A stretch of DNA of 7,766 nucleotides. Source: Bacteroidales bacterium (lineage in GTDB: Bacteria; Bacteroidota; Bacteroidia; Bacteroidales; UBA3663). Positions within the stretch are counted from its first letter, which is position 1. Every line of letters begins with the position of its first letter. Below the pieces are notes generated by a model. The model did no database searches. It saw only the letters and a list, made by a program, of their open reading frames with translations, and was not told the DNA's origin. This document shows positions 1-5,947 of this stretch, in pieces. The translations under genes and the position numbers were made by a program. The stretch spans positions 1 to 7,766 of the forward strand of contig SFEH01000103.1 of NCBI GenBank assembly GCA_004557315.1, read 5' to 3'.

Positions 1-1717
1 GAGATGGCTTGGCAGTTGGGCAAGCTCGTGGCTTATCTGATACTGTGGTTTGTGGCTGGCATCATGATCATCCCGACATTGTTCAGGCTGTGCCGCCGCC
101 ATCTCAACGATGAGACGATGACCATCATGTCGCTCGGACTCTGCCTTGGCATGGTGCTGTTAGCGATAGGAGCAGGTTTCAGTGCGGCTTTGGGAGCGTT
201 CGTTATGGGTAGCATCCTCGCTGAAACCCTTGAGGCAGAACGCGTTGAGCGGCTCATGAGTCCTATCAAGAACATGTTCGGTGCTATCTTCTTCACTTCA
301 GTGGGAATGATGATCGACCCAGCATTGCTCGGCAAATACTGGCTGCCAATCACCGTGATCAGCCTCTTGGTGATCTTCGGACAGATCATCTTCGCCTCGC
401 TCGGTGTGCTCCTTTCTGGAAGGCTTCACCCTGGTGCAGGTGGGAGAGTTCAGCTTCATCCTCGCGCAGTTTGGCGAAAGCATAGGCGTGACCGAGAAGT
501 ATCTTTATCCAGTGATAGTGGCAGTGTCGGTGATCACCACCTTCCTGACACCTTACATAATAAGGCTGTCGAATCCAGCCTACGAGAAGGTCGATAGCCT
601 CTTGCCGAGGAAGGTCAAGGTCATGCTCGAACAGTATGCCCACAACAGGAACACCATCTCGCCCGATAGCGACTTGAGCATCATGATAAGGAAATTCGTG
701 GTCACAGCCGTGATATATATCATCCTCACGATATTCGTCATGGTGATATATTTCAACTATATCTCCGAGCCGTTTGTCGATGCCATCAATGCCATGTTGC
801 CCGAAGAGATGGACTGGGTGGGCAGATTTGTCGCATTGGGTGTCTTGCTCAGCGTGCTCTCGCCATTCATCTACAAGATTGCCACCAAGCATATCCGCGG
901 TCAGGAAACCATATCGGTGTGGAACAGCGGAGGCATACGCCGAGGCTATGTAGTGGCGATGTCGCTGTTGCGATTCATCATCTGCACGGTCATCGTGATT
1001 TATTGCATTCAATACTATTTCGCCTATACCTATGGTGTGCTTGTCGTATGTTCGGTCAGCATTGTTGCCCTCATCTTTTTCTCGACCAAGGTGCGCAACT
1101 CATCGAAGAGGATTGAGGAACGCTTCATGAGCAATCTGAATGCACGTGAGAAAGAGCAGGACAGCAACCGCTTCGTGCGCAAGGACTTTGAGAACGAGCT
1201 GCTCAACCACGACCTTCACATTGCCGATTTCGAGCTCCCTGTCACATCGAGCTATTGCGGAAAGATGCTCATGGAATTAGGCTTGCGCAAGGTGTCGGGC
1301 ATCAATATTGTGCGCATCATACGCGAAGGACTCGACATCAACGTGCCAGGAGGACGCGAACGGCTCTTCCCTCACGACATCATCGTAGTGGCAGGAACCG
1401 ACTTGCAGATCGAAGAGTTCAAGCGATGGCTCGAGATGGGCGAGACAGCCAAGGACGGCTCGCAGGACATCATACGCCAGCGCATACCGTTCACCCTCGA
1501 GCAGTTTGTCGTGACCGCTGCCATGCCATTCTGTGGCAAGTCGCTTGCAGAATCGCACATCAAGGAGAAGGCGCAGTGTGCCGTGCTCGGCATCGAGCAT
1601 GAAGGACAGACATACATGAACCCAGATGCCAGCATACTCTTGCTTGAGGGCGATACTGTGATCTTGTGTGGTGAGGCTCCGAGAATACAGAAACTCCTTG
1701 CCCACATAACATCTTAA
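1..1717 (+). pseudogene. Cation:proton antiporter (CPA2/Kef-like) with two RCK_C domains; 5'-truncated by window and frameshifted
   Basis: Inner-membrane monovalent cation/proton exchanger. The first part is read in frame 1 (open from base 1) and shows hydrophobic segments plus 'FFTSVGMMID', a typical CPA2 motif. It reaches 'LGVLLSG' at base 420. The continuation, 'GFTLVQVGEFSFI', is in frame 2 from base 422 and stays open to TAA at 1715-1717. The frame-2 part carries about five further membrane segments, then two RCK_C (TrkA-C) domains at about 1210-1435 and 1480-1710, each with the 'CGK.L' pattern. Frame 1 instead runs into unrelated sequence ending at 597. Relatives I remember have about nine residues of the type 'QPLK.....' between 'SG' and 'GF', so a 26-nt deletion fits both the gap and the frame change. 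The N-terminal transport core lies upstream of the window. It may be a true pseudogene or an assembly error; the family call is firm. Confidence 0.78.
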
Positions 1718-1739
1718 CATCATAACACCTTCACATCTC

Positions 1740-2213
1740 ATGCGCATACATGTTATGTTCATTGGCAAGACCACGGGAAAGCTCTTTCAGGAGGCGATAT
1801 CCGACTATCAGCAGCGACTGACTCACTATGTGCCGTTTGCTATCGAGGAAGTGCCCGACCTTAAGAATACCAAGAGCCTGACCGAAGAACAGCAGAAGGA
1901 AAAGGAGGCCGACATGGTGTTCGACCGCTTGCAGTCGGGCGACGTGCTCGTTTTGCTCGACGAGAAAGGCAAGGAGTTCACTTCGCGCGAGTTCAGCACC
2001 TTCCTCGAGAACAAGATGCACACGGTCAACAAGCGACTGGTGCTGCTGATTGGCGGTCCCTATGGCTTCTCGCAGCGAATCTACGATGCTGCACAAGGCA
2101 AGATCTCGCTGTCGAAGATGACCTTCAGCCATCAGATGGTGAGGCTCTTCCTTGTCGAACAGATCTATCGTGCTTTCACAATAATGAGAGGCGAGCCATA
2201 TCATCATGATTGA
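1740..2213 (+). CDS. rlmH: 23S rRNA (pseudouridine1915-N3)-methyltransferase RlmH
   Basis: A small SPOUT-class, SAM-dependent methyltransferase that methylates N3 of pseudouridine 1915 in helix 69 of 23S rRNA, acting on assembled 70S ribosomes in the cytoplasm. The 157-residue product has the family's usual length of about 155. Visible signatures are 'LDEKGKEFTS' (residues 73-82), the glycine-rich 'GGPYGF' (105-110) that helps form the trefoil-knot SAM site, and the C-terminal 'RGEPYHH' (150-156). It begins 22 bp after the antiporter stop, close enough for co-transcription. The start gives the conserved 'MRIHVMFIGKT' N-terminus, and the leader has no Shine-Dalgarno sequence. Downstream lies a 349-bp repeat-filled gap, so rlmH may end its transcript there, although I see no convincing terminator. 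Confidence 0.96.
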   Translation: MRIHVMFIGKTTGKLFQEAISDYQQRLTHYVPFAIEEVPDLKNTKSLTEEQQKEKEADMVFDRLQSGDVLVLLDEKGKEFTSREFSTFLENKMHTVNKRLVLLIGGPYGFSQRIYDAAQGKISLSKMTFSHQMVRLFLVEQIYRAFTIMRGEPYHHD

Positions 2214-2227
2214 ATTTTTTTTAAAAC

Positions 2228-2298
2228 GAAGATAAAGAAGTTAAAGATAAATGAGTTTTAGGAAGATAAAGAAGTTAAAGAAGATAAAGGAGATAAAG
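2228..2298. repeat. Purine-rich low-complexity arm of the rlmH-ispE intergenic region
   Basis: The + strand is built almost only from the words 'gaagataaa' and 'gaagttaaa'. A 19-bp block, GAAGATAAAGAAGTTAAAG, occurs at 2228-2246 and again at 2262-2280, 34 bp apart. The 26 bp at 2264-2289 are the exact reverse complement of each of three segments in the downstream array (2371-2396, 2438-2463, 2506-2531). I see no coding potential or terminator in it. The T-run at 2215-2222 just after rlmH has no GC-rich stem before it. Confidence 0.85.
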
Positions 2299-2396
2299 AC
2301 AAATGATTTTTGCCTCAGATAATATCTCTTGCTTTATCTTCTCAAAAAGAAACGACAATGCAAATATTGTCTTTATCTTCTTTAACTTCTTTATCT
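2264..2396 (+). other. Potential long stem-loop in the ispE leader (26-bp perfect stem with alternative 3' arms)
   Basis: Bases 2264-2289 pair perfectly with 2371-2396, leaving 81 nt between the arms. The same left arm can pair equally well with 2438-2463 or 2506-2531. A shorter competing stem joins 2288-2298 to 2332-2342 (about 11 pairs with one G-U). The stems are A/U-rich. Whether the leader is transcribed, and from where, cannot be seen here. The pairing is read directly from the sequence; a regulatory role is inference. Confidence 0.5.
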
Positions 2397-2565
2397 CCTT
2401 TAACTCCTCCAAAAAGAAACGACAATGCAACTATTGTCTTTATCTTCTTTAACTTCTTTATCTCCTTTAACTCCTCCAAAAAAGAAACGACAATGCAACT
2501 ATTGTCTTTATCTTCTTTAACTTCTTTATCTCCTTTAACTCCCCCCAAAAAAGAAAAAGACTATG
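2344..2565. repeat. Tandem repeat array (about 67 bp, three full units plus a degenerate fourth) ending at the ispE start codon
   Basis: Units lie at 2344-2410 (67 bp), 2411-2477 (67 bp) and 2478-2546 (69 bp); a degenerate fourth head at 2547-2565 contains the ispE ATG. A truncated pyrimidine part precedes the array at 2332-2343. Each unit has an A-tract (5, 5, 6 and 6 A), 'gaaacgacaATG', a small inverted repeat gacaat-N6-attgtc spanning that ATG, and a pyrimidine tract of 9-mers such as TCTTTATCT, TCTTTAACT and CCTTTAACT. Unit 1 differs from units 2 and 3 by one base in the hairpin loop (gcaaat instead of gcaact). The copies are nearly identical, so the array is recent or being homogenised. 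Units are contiguous without unique spacers. Confidence 0.93.
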
Positions 2566-3381
2566 CTCAAGTTTCCACATGCCAAGATTAATCTGGGTCT
2601 GTTTGTGACCCGAAGGTTGGAGAATGGTTATCATGTACTCCAGACATTGTTCTATCCGATTGACTGGTGCGATGCAGTAGAGATCATTGCAGAAGGCGAG
2701 CCAGGAGAGTGCAGGATCGTGATGAGTGGCATTGCCATTGACGGTGATCCTGAAAGCAATCTCTGCGTCAAGGCCTATCGCCGCTTGCAGAAGCTCTTTC
2801 CCGACCTCCCTGGCTGTACCATCTATCTGAAGAAGATTGTGCCATTCGGAGCAGGACTTGGCGGAGGATCATCGGACGGAGCACATGTGCTGCTGATGCT
2901 GCGCGAGATGTTCAGCCTCGACATCAGCGATGCCGACCTTGAGAAGGAAGCAGCAGCGATGGGTGCGGATTGCGCATTCTTCTGCCGCAAGGGAGCACAG
3001 TACTGCGAGGGCATTGGTTCGGAGATGGAGCCATATCCACTTTCGCTCAGCGGCAAGCATATCATTGTGGTGAAGCCGCCATTCGGGGTGAGCACCAAGG
3101 AGGCATATTCGAATGTCAAGCCAGTTATGCCCGAGGTGCCTCTTTACGAATTGCTCAAGAAGCCTGTGGAGGAATGGAAGGACTGCATCGTCAACGACTT
3201 CGAGAAATCGGTCTTCCCATTGCACCCAGAGCTTGCCGAGGTCAAGCAGGCACTCTATGACCATGGAGCAATCTATGCGTCGATGTCGGGATCGGGTTCG
3301 GCACTCTTTGGCATCTTCAACGAAGAGCCAGAGGGCTATGAAAACTGGTTTGCCAAAGGATATGAAGTACACAAGGGCTGA
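2563..3381 (+). CDS. ispE: 4-diphosphocytidyl-2-C-methyl-D-erythritol kinase IspE
   Basis: A GHMP-superfamily kinase that phosphorylates the 2-hydroxyl of CDP-methylerythritol using ATP, an intermediate step of the MEP route to isopentenyl diphosphate, in the cytoplasm. The 272-residue length is normal. The N-terminus 'AKINLGLFV' (residues 7-15) holds the probable catalytic lysine K8. The glycine-rich ATP loop 'PFGAGLGGGSSD' spans 94-105. The 'GADCAFF' segment holds the probable catalytic aspartate D136, and GHMP motif 3 is 'MSGSGSALFG' (241-250). The chosen ATG puts 'AKINL' seven residues in, as expected. This start lies inside the degenerate fourth copy of the upstream repeat, so translation initiation is embedded in repetitive DNA. 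A hairpin follows directly after the stop. The MEP pathway is typical of Bacteroidales. Confidence 0.97.
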   Translation: MLKFPHAKINLGLFVTRRLENGYHVLQTLFYPIDWCDAVEIIAEGEPGECRIVMSGIAIDGDPESNLCVKAYRRLQKLFPDLPGCTIYLKKIVPFGAGLGGGSSDGAHVLLMLREMFSLDISDADLEKEAAAMGADCAFFCRKGAQYCEGIGSEMEPYPLSLSGKHIIVVKPPFGVSTKEAYSNVKPVMPEVPLYELLKKPVEEWKDCIVNDFEKSVFPLHPELAEVKQALYDHGAIYASMSGSGSALFGIFNEEPEGYENWFAKGYEVHKG

Positions 3382-3384
3382 AAA

Positions 3385-3419
3385 GCCAAAGTGTGACACT
3401 TTGTCATGGCACTGTTTTT
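3385..3419 (+). terminator. Candidate hairpin terminator after ispE, overlapping a perfect palindrome
   Basis: Four bases after the ispE stop, GCCA (3385-3388) and TGACA (3394-3398) can pair with the continuous TGTCATGGC (3402-3410) across a CTT loop, leaving a 5-nt bulge on the left. ACTGTTTTT follows at 3411-3419. An alternative fold uses the exact 17-bp palindrome CAAAGTGTGACACTTTG (3387-3403) as a 7-bp stem with a TGA loop. The stem is only moderately GC-rich and the T-run starts four bases after it, so termination may be weak. The palindrome could instead be a protein-binding site for the grpE-dnaJ promoter region. It is not a CIRCE element. Confidence 0.35.
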
Positions 3420-3463
3420 GCAGAGCATAAATATAAATGTTGAATTATTAAATAAATATATAT
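3411..3463 (+). promoter_or_regulatory. A/T-rich leader and probable promoter region of grpE-dnaJ
   Basis: The 53 bp before grpE are strongly A/T-rich, ending in 'aataaatatatat' directly before the ATG, with no Shine-Dalgarno sequence. A TTTG (3417-3420) could act as a Bacteroidetes -33 element, but I find no good TAnnTTTG at the expected spacing. The promoter is therefore inferred from position and composition only. Confidence 0.25.
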
Positions 3464-4039
3464 ATGAATAATCAGGAAGAAAAATTGGAAGAACAGCAGA
3501 AGCCTGAACAGGACGTTCAGACAGAAACAACAGAGGCACAGGCTCAGGAGCAGCCAGCCGAAGAAGTGAAGGAAGTGACACCCGAAGAGCAGATCGAGGA
3601 GTTGCAGAAGCAGCTCGCTGCCCAGAAGGATGCATATCTGCGTCTGATGGCCGACTTCGACAATTTCCGCAAGAACACACTCCGTGACAAGCAGAACCTG
3701 TTGAAGTATGGCGGTGAGGATGCTTTCAAGAAGTTACTTCCGGTGATTGATGATTTTGAACGAGCAATCGACCACATGGAGAAGAGCGACGACATCAACA
3801 GCTTGCGTGAGGGTGTCAACCTGATCTACAGCAAGTTCAAGACTTATCTTGAGCAGAACGAACTCACAGTCATTCCTGCCGAGATGGGCGAGACCTTCGA
3901 CGAAAACATACACGATGCCATGACTCTTTTCCCAGCTCCTACACCAGAGCTCAAGGGTAAGATTGTGGATTGTGTAACCAAGGGCTACAAACTTAAGGAT
4001 AAGGTAATCCGATTCGCTAAAGTTGTAGTTGGCCAATAA
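3464..4039 (+). CDS. grpE: Nucleotide exchange factor GrpE
   Basis: Cytoplasmic homodimeric co-chaperone that releases ADP from DnaK so that substrate can be let go. The 191-residue protein has an acidic, Gln/Glu-rich disordered N-terminus (1-40), a long helix likely to form the dimeric coiled coil (about 41-80, including 'AYLRLMADFDNFRKN'), the family helix 'KKLLPVIDDFERAI' (89-102), and the C-terminal beta-wing ending 'GYKLKDKVIRFAKVVVG'. Length and order are normal for the family. dnaJ begins 11 bp after its stop, which supports one transcript. The start is the first ATG after an A/T-rich leader and gives the expected acidic N-terminal tail. No hrcA or dnaK lies in the window, so the partner DnaK must be encoded elsewhere. 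Confidence 0.96.
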   Translation: MNNQEEKLEEQQKPEQDVQTETTEAQAQEQPAEEVKEVTPEEQIEELQKQLAAQKDAYLRLMADFDNFRKNTLRDKQNLLKYGGEDAFKKLLPVIDDFERAIDHMEKSDDINSLREGVNLIYSKFKTYLEQNELTVIPAEMGETFDENIHDAMTLFPAPTPELKGKIVDCVTKGYKLKDKVIRFAKVVVGQ

Positions 4040-4050
4040 TCATTTATTTT

Positions 4051-5097
4051 ATGGCAACAAAACGTGACTATTATGAGGTGCTTGGCCTGCAAAAGGGAGC
4101 AAGTGCCGACGAAATCAAGAAAGCCTACCGCAAGCTGGCTCTCAAATGGCACCCTGACAAGTGGAGTCAGGCTTCGGATGCCGAAAAGAAGACTGCCGAA
4201 GCCAACTTCAAGGAGGTAGCCGAGGCATACGACGTATTGAGCGATGACAACAAGCGTGCGCGTTACGACCAGTTCGGTCATGCCGGTATGGGCGGTGCAG
4301 GTGGCTTTGGCGGTGGAGCAGGAGGCTTCGATGGCGCTGGATTCGACCCATTCGACATCTTCAACCAGTTCTTTGGAGGTGCAGCAGGCGGATTCAGCAG
4401 CAGTGGCCGAGGCGGCAGCCGCACATATACGTTCAATGGCGGTGATCCGTTCATGGGTGGAGCCTATGGCCCTGAAGGCATATTCGGTTCCGCTTTCGGT
4501 GGCGGACGTCGCAAGACCAAGGGGGCTGACCGCCGCACGACTGTCAAGCTCACTCTTCAGGAGATTGCAACGGGCGTGACCAAGAAGGGCAAGATCCAGG
4601 GCGAGGAAATCTCGTTCACCATCCCTGCTGGCGTGCTCGACGGACAGCAGCTCAAGCTTTCGGGCAAGGGCTATCCTTCGCAGGTTCAGGGCGGACAGCC
4701 TGGCGACCTTATCATCACCATCGAGGAGATTCCAGACAAGGAACTGCTCCGCGACCACGATGACCTCGTCTATAACCTGCTCATCGACTTCCCAACAGCC
4801 GCGCTCGGCGGACCTGTCGAGATACCGACTCTCAACGGACGTGTGCGCATCAATATCCCTGCAGGCACTCAACCAGGCAAGATGCTGCGACTCAAGGGCA
4901 AGGGAATGCCGACGTCAGGAGGTTACGGCACGGGCGATTTGCTGATCAATATTCTTGTCTATGTGCCAGAGAACCTGTCGGATAGCGAGAAGAAGGCAAT
5001 CGAAAAGTTCCGCGATTCAGACCACTTCAAGACTAACGAAGAAAAGCGTGAAAGCCTCTTCAGCCGCTTGAAGTACTTGTTCACCAAACATGATTAA
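4051..5097 (+). CDS. dnaJ: DnaJ-type J-domain co-chaperone lacking the zinc-finger domain
   Basis: J-protein that delivers unfolded substrate to DnaK and stimulates its ATPase. J-domain at residues 5-76 with HPD at 34-36, 'KEVAEAYDVL' and 'RARYDQFG'. A long Gly/Phe-rich region (77-157) includes 'DPFDIFNQFFGG'. C-terminal domain I follows (about 161-230, 'SFTIPAGV' at 188-195), then domain II (about 231-310, 'NIPAGTQPGK' and 'GYGTGDLL') and a helical, presumably dimerising tail. The four CxxCxGxG zinc-binding repeats of canonical DnaJ, expected near residue 180, are absent: 'GVTKKGK' runs straight into 'IQGEEISF', and there is no cysteine anywhere. At 348 residues it is shorter than a canonical DnaJ (about 375-390). 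The position behind grpE argues that this is the genome's main DnaJ, not a CbpA-type accessory. The gap is in frame and the rest well conserved, so it looks functional. Confidence 0.92.
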   Translation: MATKRDYYEVLGLQKGASADEIKKAYRKLALKWHPDKWSQASDAEKKTAEANFKEVAEAYDVLSDDNKRARYDQFGHAGMGGAGGFGGGAGGFDGAGFDPFDIFNQFFGGAAGGFSSSGRGGSRTYTFNGGDPFMGGAYGPEGIFGSAFGGGRRKTKGADRRTTVKLTLQEIATGVTKKGKIQGEEISFTIPAGVLDGQQLKLSGKGYPSQVQGGQPGDLIITIEEIPDKELLRDHDDLVYNLLIDFPTAALGGPVEIPTLNGRVRINIPAGTQPGKMLRLKGKGMPTSGGYGTGDLLINILVYVPENLSDSEKKAIEKFRDSDHFKTNEEKRESLFSRLKYLFTKHD

Positions 5098-5132
5098 GGA
5101 CCAATCATCCTTGTTCAGACAAAAGATTACAG

Positions 5133-5900
5133 ATGGCAAAAAACAAACTTGCGAAATTTGCAGAAATGGCGCAATACCCGAATGTGTTTCAATACTCATT
5201 CGAGCAGTTGCAGGAGACAGGCTTCCCACTGAAAGGACGCTGGCACCAGGACTACTTCCACAACGACAACCCAATCGTGGTGGAATTAGGCTGCGGACGT
5301 GGTGAATATACAGTTGGGCTTGCCAAGGAGTTTCCCGACAAGAACTACATTGGTATAGACATCAAGGGTGCGCGTATGCACATGGGAGCTACCGAGGCAA
5401 TCGAGAAGGGCATGAGCAATGTGGCTTTCGTGCGTACTCACATCGAGTTCCTCACTTCATTCTTTGCCCCAGGCGAGCTGTCGGAGATATGGATCACCTT
5501 TGCCGACCCACAGATGAAGAAGGTGAACAAGCGCCTGACCTGCACCATGTTCATGAACCGCTATTCGCAAGTGCTTGCCGATGGTGGTCTCGTGCATCTC
5601 AAGAGCGACTCGAACTTCCTCGTCACCTATACCGAGGAGATGGCGAAAGCCAACGGCTTGAAGATACTTGCTTCGACCCACGACCTCTATAACGACGACG
5701 TAGCTTCGGACATTGCCGCTTTGCGCAATATCCAGACCTACTACGAGAGTCAGTGGCTCGGACGCGGCATTTCGATCAAGTATCTTGCATTGCAGATTGA
5801 GAAGCGAGACAAGTGGATTGAACCAGATGTAGAAATAGAACTCGATTCTTATCGCTCGTACGGACGAGAGAAGAGAAGCGAGCTCTTTTCGCATGTGTAA
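5133..5900 (+). CDS. trmB: tRNA (guanine-N7-)-methyltransferase TrmB
   Basis: Class I SAM-dependent methyltransferase that makes 7-methylguanosine at position 46 of the tRNA variable loop. The 255-residue protein shows SAM motif I 'ELGCGRG' (51-57), 'GIDIKGAR' (74-81), a motif IV region 'FADPQMKKVNKR' (123-134) and 'HLKSDS' (155-160). Proteobacterial enzymes have 'FPDPWPKKRH' at motif IV; the form seen here agrees with Bacteroidetes members as I remember them, keeping the DP and lysines but losing the tryptophan. It starts 35 bp after dnaJ with no terminator between, so co-transcription with grpE-dnaJ is plausible. The start is supported by an A-rich leader and an N-terminus that begins a few residues before the conserved 'KFAEM'. 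Confidence 0.93.
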   Translation: MAKNKLAKFAEMAQYPNVFQYSFEQLQETGFPLKGRWHQDYFHNDNPIVVELGCGRGEYTVGLAKEFPDKNYIGIDIKGARMHMGATEAIEKGMSNVAFVRTHIEFLTSFFAPGELSEIWITFADPQMKKVNKRLTCTMFMNRYSQVLADGGLVHLKSDSNFLVTYTEEMAKANGLKILASTHDLYNDDVASDIAALRNIQTYYESQWLGRGISIKYLALQIEKRDKWIEPDVEIELDSYRSYGREKRSELFSHV

Positions 5901-5903
5901 ATG

Positions 5904-5933
5904 ATTATTTATAAGGAGTTAACTCCAAATAAT
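5904..5933. promoter_or_regulatory. Palindrome GGAGTTAACTCC with flanking dyad upstream of mrp
   Basis: A perfect 12-bp palindrome occupies 5915-5926. Outside it, ATTATTT (5904-5910) and AAATAAT (5927-5933) are also reverse complements, with four unpaired bases (5911-5914) on the left. The element lies between the trmB stop and the mrp start, ending 14 bp before the mrp ATG. It could be an operator or a small RNA hairpin. 'taaggag' at 5912-5918 resembles a Shine-Dalgarno sequence but is about 30 nt from the ATG, too far to act as one. Confidence 0.35.
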
Positions 5934-5947
5934 ATCCCAAATTAAGA

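Noticed and set aside
404..420. Programmed +1 frameshift in the antiporter
   Set aside because: No slippery site or stimulatory structure is evident, and a frameshift product would still lack about nine conserved residues, so a deletion or assembly error explains it better.
386..1012. 208-codon minus-strand open frame opposite the antiporter
   Set aside because: His/Asp-rich antisense shadow of hydrophobic coding sequence; the + strand carries conserved membrane segments.
2344..2546. CRISPR array
   Set aside because: The whole 67-bp unit repeats without unique spacers, and no cas genes are nearby.
2342..2548. 68-codon open frame on the minus strand in the same array
   Set aside because: Lys/Glu/Asp-rich translation of the same repeats with no domain; its frame comes from the low-complexity sequence.
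2310..2591. 93-codon open frame across the repeat array, read as a protein gene
   Set aside because: It is translated tandem repeat (SLSSLTSLSPLTPP-like), switches character where unit lengths are not multiples of three, and overlaps the ispE start. It has no family resemblance, so it is kept only as possible upstream frames.
3387..3403. CIRCE (HrcA) operator before grpE
   Set aside because: CIRCE has 9-bp arms (TTAGCACTC/GAGTGCTAA) with a 9-bp spacer; this palindrome has different arms and a 1-bp centre.
3985..4872. Long (295-codon) minus-strand open frame opposite dnaJ
   Set aside because: It is antisense to a clearly coding, conserved gene and gives no recognisable protein; it follows from the codon bias of the + strand gene.
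5912..5918. Shine-Dalgarno site for mrp
   Set aside because: It is about 30 nt from the ATG, too far for initiation, and the genes here do not use such sites.
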